A stretch of 64,000 nt of DNA from Holothuria scabra (GCA_037179385.1 CM074181.1:48442394-48506393); one strand, 5' to 3'; counted from the first letter of the stretch, positions 50,410 to 62,992 are shown. A program made the numbers and translations. Notes: generated from the sequence alone by a model not told the origin.

Positions 50410-50880
50410 TGTCCAGTGGTTGACCTTCAGTGACCTTAATGATCTGTAAACTTAACCAAATACAGATTGATTTGAAATCTGTCCTTTTTACCTTAAAATA
50501 CTGTGTTAAAACGTTTTTCAGTGTTTGACCCCTGGTGATCCAGATGACCCCTTGACCTTCATCAAATATATCAGATTTCATCCTCTCATAATACCACACC
50601 CACACACCAAGTGTGACATCGATCCCAGTTTACTACCGTGAATTAATGTGTTTAGAAGGTTTTCAGTTTTCGACCTCTGGTGACATCAAATGACCTTTGA
50701 CCTCCATCAAAAAACAAAAAGGCACATTCTCTCCCTATGAAAAATCTATGTACCAAATCCAAGTTCCATCCAACATTGCCTTGATGAATTAGAGTGTACC
50801 GAAGAAAGTGTCAGACACGCACACAAACATACCCACACACACGCCAACCCTGACTACATAGGTTCCTTTGCTACCTAAAG
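50410..50880 (-). repeat. Dispersed repeat with TGACCTTTGACCT (DR1) word
   Basis: TGACCTTTGACCT at 50691-50703, preceded by related TGACC words at about 50419, 50525 and 50549. The segment ends in an AC-rich stretch and GGTTCCTTTGCTACCTAAAG near 50870. Same orientation as 13200-13560. Confidence 0.55.
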
Positions 50881-51449
50881 GAACCAAAAAGTGGTTACCA
50901 TTTTCGCAATGTAATGCATGGAAAAAATGTAGTCACTTTTTCAAATCAAATTTTGTGAACTATAATTAATACTTCGAAATCAGATTTCGTCAAAAATTTT
51001 CTTCCATAAACGTTCAGGAAATGGGGAAAATAAAAATAAATAATTTTATGAGGTTGTCTGCTCGTTTACATATGAGCACTTGGCGTAGGGTAGCATCATT
51101 CACGAACAAAAAATCACAAAATCTTAAAATTCCCTACTTTCACTTGTAAGTGGTATTAACTGTTTGTTTGTGTGTAGAAAATACCGAGTAAACATACTGA
51201 ATATGGTGGTATTTGAAATACCTCAATGAGTGCTCACGCAGTATCGCAACTCATGATTTTCTCTGTGCGTTTGAACCTTGTTATCGACGTTCGCAATTAG
51301 AGAATATTGACAATTGATAATTGAAACGGACACACTTTGGTATTCAATAGGCTTGGCCTACTTTAATCATTTGAGGACACGATCGGAATGGTTTAAATGG
51401 ATATCGATAACTTTGTTCTGCTGCGTCGAAGTAACAAGGATAGGTTCTC

Positions 51450-52500
51450 CATCTTTCGAATAATTAATCTTCAGGGGCTATGTTCCAAAAATCCGCGATT
51501 GTCGTAAAAAGTACCTTTCAGTTCATATTCAGACATATTTGATCGTATGAGACCGTGCTGCAAGGTATTTAAGAAAGCTCGTTGTCGCAAAGTAAAGTCG
51601 CGACTTTATATGAAGCATCTTCAGATGTATTCAATTAGTTGCATGCGAATTGACGTTACACATAAACACATTCTACAGACTACCATACCTACAGATCCAC
51701 CATGTAAACTACAAGCTGAAGAAATACTGGAGATGGAATTGTGCGAATTGTTCCTTTGCTCGAGCCAAACGTTTCCAGCTGATGCAACAATTCCTGTTAA
51801 AAACAACATAAAAAATCTTAGAAGTCGTCAATACAATCCAGCAAATAAGAATGTATTGACACTAACCCGCACATTACAACCAATTTAGAGGCTACAGCCC
51901 GTATAAAAGTTACAAACCATTCCCACTTTGAAATAAAGTTTTGACAATCAGGTGCAAATAGTTTTGTAGTCCTTTTTTCAATATTCTCACAAATGTTTTC
52001 ACTTCACCACGATAGTATGTTTGAATATTTGAACTTATGGAATCGATGTACAAGTCAAATCTCCCTCAAATTGAACCACATAAAACTTGAAAAAGGAAAG
52101 ATAAATTTTTCGAACCTGGTCATTATCATATTAATAATTTCGACCTTATTCGGTAAGCTGTGACGTTATTAACAGTGCTATTTCGGAGTCGCAATTCTGT
52201 TTTTTTTTTTACCACGGACCTTTAGTGCACTGACGCAATCTTGACGAGAAACCGTGTAGATCGCATCAAACACAACGTAAATTTTCTCATGCGGGCGAAA
52301 TATCAGGACTAAAGCACATATTCTCGAGTTTTGCTTACTTGGTGGCGTGATTTGCAAGATGCACACTTGTCTTGGTCAAGACTAAGCGAATCTTTTACCT
52401 TCCCCCTGCATTCCCACAACATAAGCGAAGGTTAATTGGCAGCGCAAATCCTCTGAAATGCTCATTCTTTATTTGCTTTTGTTGGTAAAAAAAGTTATGA
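51450..52500 (-). pseudogene. Rearranged inverted fragment of the CYP2-like gene
   Basis: On the minus strand, 52500 down to about 51752 matches the last 660 bases of P450 intron 1, the acceptor TTTTTAACAG and the first codons of exon 2 (reading GIV, then SAGNVWLEQR). At about 51752 the match jumps to the P450 3' flank (about 10290) and continues to about 10590. The rest of exon 2, intron 2 and all exon 3 coding sequence are missing, so it cannot encode a P450. Intron sequence is retained, so it arose by DNA duplication and not retroposition. Confidence 0.8.
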
Positions 52501-52513
52501 AATACAAGGACGA

Positions 52514-52725
52514 AGGTGTAGGTAGTTAATAAGATGGAGTTTCACGGCCGAGTTTCCAACAAATTGGTTCAAGTCCGACCTGCCAAAGCCTTTTTGCAGT
52601 TATGGCTCCCCGGCTTGTTTTCCCTGCTCCAACATGCTCCATTGCTTACGTGGAGCTTCACATGCTACGACAGTAGGTTCCATTGTGAGAGTCTTTGGTA
52701 TGACTTGACTTGGGAAAGGGTGTAC
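52514..52725 (-). repeat. SINE copy with internal insertion
   Basis: Shares TTTTTGCAGTTATGGC-like, GAGTCTTTGGTATGAC and the GTAGTTA...AGATGGAG tail with 47180-47360, but carries about 85 extra bases between them. It abuts the P450 pseudogene fragment and a TA microsatellite. Confidence 0.55.
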
Positions 52726-52790
52726 AAGTACATATATATTTATGTATATATATATTTATGTATATAAATAAGTCGGTATTAGGTATTCGG

Positions 52791-52914
<124 letters not shown>

Positions 52915-53470
52915 CTAATTGCGGATTAGGGCGAAAAATCGTCTGAAAAAAACGACCCATAGGGCGAAAAAACCGTTTCCCCTTAACGTTTTGACACACA
53001 TTTTCAATGGGAATACGTAACAGTACGGTAAATCCCCACATACCATACGTAGTACATGTAATTACTTAAATGTATACCAAAGTACGTACACGTATCCGTT
53101 AACACAAATGTATGAGGGGCCATTGAAATAATGTGTATGCATATCTCAAAACGCGGGCTAAGGTGGATATGCTTTCAAAAGGGTACCTTGGTGGACATAT
53201 TATTATGGTACTGTGGTAGTCGAATTATCCCCCATTCAGGCATGTAAAAGTGATACCGCATGGTGTTTAGTAGTGAGTCTGCTTTTAAGTCCCATGTTGT
53301 ATTTGAGATATAATGTTGGCTTCACATAAAATCGTGTCCACTTAAGGCGTGTCACCTTTATTTGAAGTTCACAAATTGACGCAATTTGAAAAAGGCAACA
53401 TATATATCATGCTTATTTTAAGCAATGATGTCTACTTTTTATTTACCTTTGATAAGTGTTGTAGTGTGTT

Positions 53471-53692
53471 AGTACGGGACCATGAGTACGAGTACGGGTA
53501 CGGTTACTAGGTCATGAGTACGGGTACGGGTACCTGGTCATGAGTACGGGTACGGATACGAGTCCCAAGAAAAGTTAATCATGAGTACGGGTACGGGTAC
53601 CAAGCTATGAACACTGGTACGGGTACCAGGCTATCAGTACGGATACGGGTACAAGGTCAGGAGTAGGAGTACGGGTACGGGTACCAGGTCCA
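53471..53692 (+). repeat. TACGGG minisatellite
   Basis: GAGTACGGGTACGGGTACC-type blocks repeat about eight times with variable spacers such as AGGTCATGA and AAGCTATGA. Confidence 0.85.
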
Positions 53693-53699
53693 GCTATGG

Positions 53700-54880
53700 T
53701 AGTCCAACTGACCGTAAATGTCTTTTGAGTAAGCTACAGGTATGAATTCATCAATATGAGTATGACATTTGTAACTGGTCTTGAAATTCATGCCATTGCA
53801 GACCTACTGTATGGGCTCTATCAGGCTATGCCATAGCCTATACACATAGGGCCTACACGAGGTACTTGATTACTGGCACGCATGCACAACTTGGTGGAAA
53901 ATGTGATGGAAATCAGGCCTCTTTTGCTAACTGTGTAAATCAGAATGGCTGATATTCTGGCCTCAAATCAGGTCACATTACAGTGCTACCAAAAAAACAA
54001 AACAAAACAAAAAACGATTGTATGGTTACAACAATGTGCACCCGGCATCACAATGCGACATGTTTGTAAGTGGTAACCACGGACTTGTGTAGGACTTGTA
54101 TGGGAAGTCTGTGGTGGTAACGTTATAGTATGAAACTGCAGTGACATTTGAGTTAATCAAGAATCAAGAATCGATGACAGTCATATGGCATATACCCTAT
54201 GAGCACAGTGACATTTGAAGATAAGTGAGAGGCAGAAGTCTGAAAACTGAAAAGGATAATTTCTAAGAGTGAGTGATGCATGGTGACAAATATAGCTACT
54301 TCTTTTAGTGCAAGCATCAATTCTGAGAGACTAAGTTAATGCCTGCAGTGCAGGCTTACGCAGAGGTGCCAACTCTCCCTGATTCTCAGGGAAACTCCAT
54401 GAAAATTCAAGGATTTTTTCCATTCCAACTAGCAAATATGACAATCTCCCTGATTGAAGCAAGCCTTTCCCCCATTGAGTTGCATGTAATTTTAAAAAAT
54501 CTCCCCGATTCCTGTGTGAAACCTCCCTGATTTCTGGATGTAAATGTTGGCATCTCTGCTTACGGCCAATATGACTAGCGAAGTAGATCCATGTAAATAA
54601 GTCAAAGTAAGAAAAAGATCCAAGAAAAAATGTCCCACCATCCTCTTTCAAGTGGCCCCTACAGCAACCTGCAGCCGAACTATATGAACTAGCAACTCAA
54701 TTTTGCTCTTTATACTACGCTACCTGTAGTTGAATTTGGTTCAAGTTCAGAATGCCACAGCTGCCACTGTAGGAAATGGATTGAACCCCCTCCTCAGCCA
54801 CTGAAAACAGAGTATCATAGAAGGTAATAGATTCACCAAGTGCCCATTAAAGCATGTGCCGTCAGTGTGAGTCCCTACAC
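53700..54880. other. Intergenic, no recognisable feature
   Basis: A degenerate inner repeat of TCCCTGATT words lies at 54376-54540. No gene supported. Confidence 0.4.
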
Positions 54881-54890
54881 CACAAAGGAT

Positions 54891-56119
54891 TATGCTGATA
54901 CCTTTTGGGTAGACACAATCCAAATTCCAAATCCAATCCCTCTCCTTTTTATTCAAAAGATTATCCCTATCCGAATTTTGGGAAGAATGCACTACGTCTA
55001 AAATTTGAAAATAGAACTTGGTAGGGGAATGTGCTTTGAGCTGCTTGCAAAGCTCTGTGCAATGTTTAAAAGCAGAACCACCCTAAACACATTTTGAAAG
55101 AGCTGACTTATGAGCATTTCAACGGATTCTAAAGTTATTGGCTTGACCCACATACTGATAATTACAAGTCGCACAAAAGATACAGCAAATAACCAATTTA
55201 TTATCACAAGAAGTATTAAAATTTCTGCACTTGAACTCCCTACCAGAAGAAGTACCTGACAATAACATTATTACAAATTAGCAGACCGCACAACTGACAG
55301 GGTTTGGTCTTGTTCTTATTACAAGGTGCGCAGGGGGTCCCCCGACTGGGACCGGTTTTAAATTTAGCCCGGACTAATAATTTTTTGAGATTGGGGACAT
55401 ATTTTCATGTAAAATGCCGCTAATATCAGGTAACCCCGGATGAGAGTCAACAGTAAAGTAAACGTTCTTGTACTCCTCTTCAGTACTGGCTGGGGGATGG
55501 GTGGGGTTGGTAAAATTGGAACGGGCCCTTTTAATCTGCTGCATAACTTTACGGCGATTTTAGCCGCGTTTTACAAGGTATGTGGCAAGATCATTGCAAC
55601 GACGAAGTGCAGTTTGAGGGTTACAACAGATTCTAAGGATCTTCATAGTTTGACTATAAGCGATACAACGCTTAATATGACCAGGATGACAACTGTTAGA
55701 CAAAAGAAATTGATGGGTATCGGTCGGCTAATTTAAAAGTCAGTGCTGATTAAACCCGCTTCATTTTTAACAATAGTTTCACCCAAAAAGTGAACATTAC
55801 AAAAAGAAAAATCAAAAGTGAACTTTAAGTTGGGGTGCTGAGAATTAAGAACCTCCATAAACTCGAGAAATTTACCAGACCCCGCAGTCCAAACAACAAA
55901 GATATCATCAATAAACCTGAGCCACACGTCTGGTTTATCAGGAAAGGACGCAAGCGCTTGTTCTACAAACACACTCATAAAAATATTGGCATAAGAGGGG
56001 CCATTGTAGTACCCAAGGCGGCACCTGAGGTTTGTAAAAAGAACTCTTCATTAAATCCAAAGACATTATTGTTCAGGACAGAATAAGTCATTTTACACAC
56101 AGCACTAACAACCTGAGTT
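54891..56119 (-). pseudogene. Penelope-like element, truncated inverted copy (reverse transcriptase C-terminus and endonuclease)
   Basis: Read on the minus strand from 56119, it matches 57722 to about 59005 of the + strand copy. It holds the reverse transcriptase motif RFIDDIFVVW (about 55890-55920), the thumb region, the CQLCGL zinc-ligand pair and the GIY-YIG endonuclease. It stops before the 3' end of the element. The frame is intact through motif C, where the + strand copy is shifted, but it carries its own stops and an insertion near 55330-55360. The copies are close relatives that decayed independently. Confidence 0.8.
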
Positions 56120-59100
56120 TAGTACAGTTGCGTAAGTGTGAGGCTGATATTGAGAAGTTAAGCAATGAAGTTATCGATGGGAAAGGTTTAACGGTGTACT
56201 TCGAACTTAAACATGAAGTGGATTCTATAACTAGTCATTTTATGGGTTCTATCCGTACTAAGCATCAATCTAAATTGCTCAAGTGCAAACGTCCGTGTAC
56301 CCTTGACTGGTGGGATGAGGGACTGTCATCTGTCATCCCTTCCGTTTCCCCAGACTTGCCTGATAACACTGGGTCGGGTTTCACTGATAGATACTGTGAG
56401 CTTTCGCCTCAGAAAGGAGCCACTGAGTACAATTCACACCCCGAACCTTCGGACTCTGTTTTAAGCAAAGCGAGTCTATCCGTCTTTCATATTGCATGGA
56501 CTAATGTTGACTGCAATCACCACTCTGTTAAGAACACAGGGCGTTCATCCAGACGTAAAAATCGTAACGAGGATTCAGCACTCTCCAATTCCGATTTAGT
56601 TTTTGATGAGAATGATTCTTTCGATTCGGCTGATCATATAGATGACCCCAGCCCATTTTCTGGGTTGAATACAGTTTTTGATAATACCAGTAACAGGGTA
56701 ACCGGGAGTGTTCCTAATGGTCCGACTGATTCACTCCCGGGAGAATCAAGTTCCCAGCCGGTAGAAAAATGTTCAGGTTAACTCAGCAGGGATATGGAAC
56801 CAGTTACTTTGAGGGAAGACAAATATTGAACAGTTATTGATCTCTCTTCTAAAGAGCTGTCGTTTGCCCAGTTGGATCTTCTTGCGAAAGGCTCAACGTT
56901 TGCTCCAGTGCCCCCTCATGTTGACCGTCTCGCCATCAAAGAAAGTACATCGAGGTTTGGACACTCGTTACGCTTAGCTGAGTATTTCCACGACAGGGAA
57001 ATTTCCACTGCTGACGGGGACTTAAAATTTCGTAAAAAGTCATACTGGATTCCTCCAACTAAAAGAGAGCAACATCTTGACGCCTTCATCGATGTGATTG
57101 AAAAAGAAGTATTGGAAGCGTCATACCGCAGTTTTTTCAGTATATTATCTTTTAAGGAACATTCCGTTATTACAGAATTACAAAATAACAGTGAACTGGT
57201 AAATTAGGAAGCTGACAAAGGTTCAAGGGTTGTCATTATGGATTAAGAAAGGTATGATAAAGAAGGCTATCGTCATTTGAGTAATGATTCTGTATATAAA
57301 AGGGTTGGCAGTAGTTTTATTAGCAATGTTGAAAATGAAGCATCCTTGATGCTCCAGTCTTTGGTCAGCCGGAATTCTGTATGTGAAGATATGTGTGAGT
57401 TTGTTCCTCCCACTGATTCTAGAGCTGCCCGGTTCTATTTTTTACCTAAGGTCCACAAAAATGGGTGCCCGGGAGGCCCGTTATTTCTGGGTGTGGTTCT
57501 GCTACTGAGGGGATTTTAGAATTAGTTGATTTTTTTTATTAAACCCTTTGTGCCTACTATTCCTTCTTATGTTAAGGATACTATGGACTTTCTTGGTAAG
57601 TTACGTAAGCTTGGTCCCCTTCCCAAAGATGCAATCATCGCTATTATAGATATGGTTTCTCTCTACCCCAGTATTCCTCATAAGGATGGGTTCGAAGCTC
57701 TTCGGAGTTTCTTGAGCCCTACCAACTCAGGTTGTTAGTGCTTTGTGTAAAATGGATCATTTTGTTCTAAACAATAATGTCTTTGAATTTAAAGAAGAGT
57801 TCTTTTTACAAACCTCAGGTACCGCCATAGGTACTAAAATGGCCCCTCTATGCCAATATTTTTATGAGTGTGTTATGGGAACAAGCGCATGCGTCTTTTC
57901 CTTATTAACCAGACGTGTGGCTCAGGTTTATTGATGATATCTTTGTTGTTTGGACTGTCGGGGTCTGGTAAATTTCTCGAGTTTATGGAGGTTCTTAATT
58001 ATCAGCACCCCAACTTAGAGATCACTTTTGATTTTTCGTTTTCTACTGTTCACTTTTTGGATGTAACTATTGTTAAAAATGAAGCGTGTTTAATCAGCAC
58101 TGACCTTTATATTTTGCCGACCGACACCCATCAATTTCTTTTGTCTAACAGTTGTCATCCTGGTCACATTAAGCGTAGTATCGCTTATAGTCAAACTATG
58201 AGGATCCTTAGAATCTGTTGTAACCCTCAAACTGCACTTCGTCGTTGCAATGATCTTGTCACATACCTTGTAAAACGCGCCTTTAATCGCCGAAAAGTTA
58301 TGCAGCAGATTAAAAGAGCCCGTTCCAATTTTACCAACCCCAACCCATCCCCCAGCCAGTACTGATGAGGGATACAAGAACGTTTACTTTACTGTTGACT
58401 ACCATCAGGGGTTACCCGATATTAGCGGCCTTTTTACATGAAAATATGTCTCTTCTCCATTGTTCTTCACTAATGAAGCGTGTTATTTTCACCCCCCCCC
58501 CCCCCCGTTGTTAGCTTCCGTCAACCCACAATCTCAAAAAATTATTAGTCCGGCTAAACTTAAAACCTCTTGTAATAAGAACAAGACCAAACCCTGTCAG
58601 CTGTGCGGTCTGCTTATTTGTAATAATTTTATTGTCAGTACTTCTTCTGGTAGGAAGTTCAAGTGCAGAAATTTTAATACTTCTTGTGATACTAAATTGG
58701 TTATTTATTGTACCTTTTATCCGACTTGTAATTATCAGTATGTGGGTCAAACCAATAACTTTAGAATCCGTATGAATGCTCATAAGTCAGATCTATCAAA
58801 ATGTGTTAAGGTTGGTTCTGCTTTTAAACATTGCACAGAGCTTTACAAGCATCTCAAAGCACATTCCCCTACCAAGTTCTATTTTCAAATTTTAGATGTA
58901 GTGCATTCTTCCCGAAATTCAGATAGGGATAATCTTTTGGATAAAAAGGAGAGGGATTGGATTTCGAATTTGGATTGTGTCTACCCAAAGGGTATCAACA
59001 TGAATGACGGTTTTAACTGTCAACCCCAAAAACGACGTGCTCGTAGACTGTAGCCCCCATTATATCCCCTTTTATGTCTCCTGCTTCTTCTTAGCTTTTA

Positions 59101-59340
59101 TCTCCTTTGTAAGGTCCTAGTTTTACATTTTATGTTTTGTGTTGGGTTGGGTTTGTTTTTAGATTTCTAGTTAGTGCTTTTTGCCTTTCATCCGTTTTAA
59201 AGTGTTTGTTTTGCGTTTTACCTTTTAGTTGTCTAAACACGTTTCTGAGGAAGGGGTCGGTAGTCCTGAAAGCTAAATATACGCTCTTATTTTACCAGTT
59301 TTTCCTTTTGTTTTATGTTTTTACTGGCGTGGTGCCTTTC
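56120..59340 (+). pseudogene. Penelope-like element, nearly complete but broken
   Basis: Domains in order: an N-terminal region with RTKHQSKLLKCKR (56128-56781 frame), a long linker, LPKVHK (about 57440-57457), reverse transcriptase motif A IIDMVSLYPSIPH (about 57645-57683), GTAIGTKMAP (about 57819-57848) and FIDD (about 57927-57938). The thumb, a CQLCGL zinc-ligand pair (about 58594) and a GIY-YIG nuclease follow (IYC near 58704, YVGQT near 58738, R and H at about 58771 and 58780), ending at TAG 59051-59053. It is broken by stops at 56779, about 57205, 57244, 57517 and 57736, a one-base shift just after FIDD, and a C tract at 58492-58506. These elements reverse transcribe at a nicked target using their own endonuclease. 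The 3' non-coding tail runs into simple repeats. Confidence 0.85.
59245..59290 (+). ncRNA. Hammerhead-ribozyme-like core in the Penelope 3' tail
   Basis: CTGAGGA (59245-59251) and GAAA (59268-59271) flank AGG...CCT, which can form stem II. GC...GC after GAAA may form a very short stem III. The position matches that of the core at 7193 in the other Penelope locus. Self-cleavage is not shown. Confidence 0.4.
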
Positions 59341-59343
59341 CAT

Positions 59344-59359
59344 TATATATATATATATA

Positions 59360-59440
<81 letters not shown>

Positions 59441-59453
59441 CGACAGACAGACC

Positions 59454-59496
<43 letters not shown>

Positions 59497-59508
59497 TGAT
59501 AGATAGAA
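59344..59508. repeat. TA / GATA / GACA compound microsatellite
   Basis: (TA)8, then (GATA)n, then about 28 GACA units with two GACC variants, directly after the Penelope 3' tail. Confidence 0.95.
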
Positions 59509-59616
59509 AGTGTTGTAGTAATACATTCGATCATTTTTAATTTTTATACCGATCCTAGATAGAGTATAAACTCTTATCAAAGAAGGAACAGTTAAAGAAA
59601 AACACCAGAGAAAAAA

Positions 59617-59691
59617 TGAGCCGCACGGGGACCGAACCCGCCATCCTCCGCTTTCCGGGCAGAGTCTATGACCGCTACGCTAGAACAGCTC
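59617..59691 (-). tRNA. tRNA-like sequence, probably pseudogene or SINE head
   Basis: On the minus strand 75 bases fold with a 7-base acceptor (GAGCTGT with GCGGCTC), an A-box-like TAGCGTAGCGG, an anticodon stem around CCGGAAA and a T arm around TTCGGTC. Read this way the anticodon would be GGA (Ser). Defects are C in place of the invariant T before the anticodon, a G for A in the T loop, and a missing linker base before the D arm. A functional tRNA is unlikely. Confidence 0.4.
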
Positions 59692-59939
59692 GTGATTCAC
59701 AGAAGCGACAACAGGCTATAAGTACCCCGCGTTGTTGCCTTCACACGCCCTCCCAAATTTACAGGATATCTTAGTTCTGGCAAACTACGTGAATTCAGGT
59801 TGTTCGCCTTGTCCTTCCAACTGCAAGACGTGCGCTTTGGTTGATTCCACAAAATAATTCCAGAGCAATCAAAATGCACGCACCTTCCAATTAGACAGGC
59901 AATTAATTGTTTCCAAAAATATCATTTATCTCATATACA

Positions 59940-60300
59940 CTGAAAAAAAGAAGTGCTAAAAACAGCACTTAAAGAGCAGTTTTTCTGCACTTTCCAAGAG
60001 CCCTAATAGGGACTGCACCATTGGTGCAAACGACAGCACTCTTTAAGTGCTAAAATTCTTTAACACTTGTCAGGTGCAGGACTTGAGCACTTGCAAGAGC
60101 TACTTTTAACTGCACCATAAGTGCTACCAGATAGCACCAAAGGCGGTGCTAAAGAAGTTTTCTTAGCACTTATAAGAGCCCTAATAGGGACTGCATCGTT
60201 GGTGCTACAATAGCACTTCTTTGGGTGCATTAGAGACAGCACCTCGAAAGTGCAGCAGTAAACAACACTTGCAAGAGCTGTCCAGAAATCTTAAAGTGTT
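59940..60300. repeat. AGTGCT/AGCACT-rich repeat
   Basis: About 18 AGTGC or GCACT-type words occur in 320 bases, often as inverted pairs (AAGTGCTAAAAACAGCACTT at 59952). AAGAGCCCTAATAGGGACTG occurs at about 59996 and again at about 60174, a 178-base period. It begins after CACTGAAAAAAA, a common MITE terminus, but the far end was not found. Confidence 0.65.
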
Positions 60301-61189
60301 GTTTTTAAATCTTTAAGAGTAATAACATGAAAATTAACCTAGAAGTCTTTATTTTCGAAACTCCGAATTTGGAGTACACTCTAATATTTGTTTACACGGT
60401 TAAAAGCATGAAATAAACCAATTCAAATAATTATGAATGCGTGTTAGCACTGTGTTATGTAAGTTGACAAATGCCTGAAAAAGTCAAAACCAAAGATACA
60501 GAAATTCTGCTAGAAATTTAGTGTTTTTGAACATTTTTTCATCTAAATTAGCTCCGCCCACTTTCCTGTTATGACAGCACTATGAATACATACATTGGAT
60601 ACATAAATCGCGCCTTCTTGTTGCCTGCGCAGCACACCGTGTCACACTAACACACACGTATGTTACACATTCATTGTCAGTTAACGTTTGCAAAGTCTTG
60701 ACGTACACAGGGAGATTGGCTTAGAGCCAAGCATGCAGTGAAATTGTTATCCAGGGTGGTAGAGCTAGGGGAGCTGTGAAGTGTATTGCAGATTCATAAC
60801 AGGCTGTGAAAAACATCCAGTTGGTAGCCAGCCAAGAATGCAATATACCGGTTGCTTTTAATTCAACTTACATTGCACAGGAAATAGTTTTGAATTTTTT
60901 TGTCGGTTTTCTTCTCCATTTTAACAAAAAAATCCCCCAAATCAAAATGTGGGCTACATTCCAGTCCAGTCCACTCAGACAAACTGATAAGTCATCATTC
61001 CCCCCGGGTTAGAAATCGCCCCTCATGCCTTTACAGGTGTAATCAATATAAAGGACCATGCACCATTCAATTCATTTTCCCCGAATCGTTTACCTCACCA
61101 ATACTTTTTCCCATGAGAAGCCTGGTTCGATTATATTCATGTGGTTATATCTATGCCCCTGATCACTGTCCTGTCATTTATGCACCCTA

Positions 61190-61660
61190 GTTGAACCGCC
61201 GCCAGAAAACATTGGTACACCAAGCTGAAAAATGTCTCTGCCATCGTGCCACAGTTCAGCTATTGGTGGTCCGATCACTATGCGCCGTTACTTTACCGCT
61301 GCCGTCATTCCACAGTCAAGCCTCCAGAGGACCAACAACGGCTTACCACGGCGTTGCCTCTGCTGGTATGTCACTGCCTTACCATCGGTGGTCCGACAAT
61401 GGCATGCCAATACTTGCCGCTGTCGATTTGCCATCCTCTTCCCACCGTTGGACCATCATCAGGACTTCATGGCTTTGCCTTTACGGATTAGGCACCCTCC
61501 AGCTAACGATGGACCACCGTCATTGTGCCACAGCAATGCCGGCGACGACATGTGCCCGACATCCCAACATAAAACCTCCTATGGTCCACCGGTAACTTGC
61601 TATCAGGGTATAAATGAACCAAAGAAAACAAAACAGTTCGAAAATGCATATTCAGTATGA
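61190..61660. other. Stop-poor segment open in three overlapping + frames
   Basis: Frames of 134, 142 and 81 codons overlap here. The DNA repeats words such as GGTGGTCCGA, TTGGACCATC and GGACCACCG at roughly 60-130-base spacing. Low TA content explains the lack of stops, and no protein domain is seen, so a degenerate repeat is more likely than a gene. Confidence 0.35.
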
Positions 61661-62384
61661 TTCACAAAGCACAGAAACCTGCATTGGGCAAACCATACAG
61701 CATAAAGTACAAGTTTTCAAATTCATCCAAAAATAGTCTTGTAACCAGTCCCAGACTCTCTCTAAGCTACAGATACATCGGAGGACGTCCATACATACAC
61801 TGAATAGGAAAACTCTAAACCTTACTTCAGGTCCACATATTTGCATAGGAGTTGCATAATAATATAATTTGGATCGATTGATAATAATACCCCAAGTCAA
61901 GCTTTTCTGCACCTTGTTGATACGAAAAATAAAAAGTTGGTTAATTTTTAGACTTTTTGTGCCAATCCTATAATGTCGTTCTAAGTAAAGTTTTCTTTCA
62001 GTTTGAAGGCCGAACATTGCAAGAGATAATGGAATTCATCGCCACTTGGTCCACTATTAAAAAGCTCGCACTGCCTTTCACTTAATTCAATACCACGGAA
62101 ACGCCCGATAACTGCAGGAATCTCCGTCTCCCCAAACCGAAATCGACAAAAGTTGAATAATTACGAGGACTCAAAGTCAACAGATTATTTCCAAAAACTA
62201 GTCTAGATTTAAAAATACGATAAGTTTAACACTGTGAGTTTTCATACCCTTCAGACAACCAAGTTTGCGGCAAATTTCACAAAATAGCTGTGGTTGTGAA
62301 GTTTAGAGCTTTGAAGGAAGTCTATTGTGATTGGCTCATTCAAACAATCTGTCACAATAAAGACCTCTACAAAAGAGTCCTTGT
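61661..62384. other. Intergenic, no recognisable feature
   Basis: A 121-codon minus-strand frame at 61652-62017 is unassigned. Confidence 0.4.
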
Positions 62385-62984
62385 ATGGTAACTTACGTAA
62401 CCTTTTACGTAACTTACAGAGCCGTTATTCTTCTCCTTTTTTGCGTTCTTGCGAGATTGTCATGGGTGCGGCTTAGGGACCCCAAGGAGGTATGTTGAGA
62501 TTTCTTATTGCGAATGTATTCTTCCTTAAGTTAAATACTTCTTGTTTGGGGCCTTAATTCGAGAGTCGATTAATATGCGAATCTCCGTAAAATTTCTAGA
62601 CATGAGTCACAAGATGGATTGGTGATTGGAATCGGGCAATATCCCAGAAAGATCTGGTATGTCCTTTTGTATTCATGTATAATATTTTGTATATTATTTG
62701 CACTGTATTCTGTATATTAATTGCTTTCGTCTTGTAAATGAGTTAAATGTTTTTGATAGTTTTGCTTTGGTATGTTTGTATAAATTTTATTTTGCACTTT
62801 ATATGTTTTCGTGCAGTTTTTACGGAGGTCACTTCAATTAAGAGCACCTGCAGTAAGGAAACCTTTGGATTAGAGTCTTTATTTGCGTCTGCGAGTTCAT
62901 CCATTACAGTGAAAACTCCATTCTCTAGAGGGATTCCGGACTTCCGTTTAGACGGCCCGAGATAAATTTGGATAGGGTGACACC
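62385..62984 (+). mobile_element. Probable 5' LTR of an LTR retrotransposon
   Basis: Position immediately before a primer-binding site and a gag remnant suggests an LTR. TGTATGGTAACT (62385) is a candidate start and GGTGACA (about 62981) a candidate end. Without the second LTR, which would be outside the window, the limits are guesses. Confidence 0.35.
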
Positions 62985-62992
62985 CTCGTTTC

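Noticed and set aside
59287..59580. Minus-strand frames of Ser-Val-Cys-Leu repeats
   Set aside because: Artefact of the GACA microsatellite.
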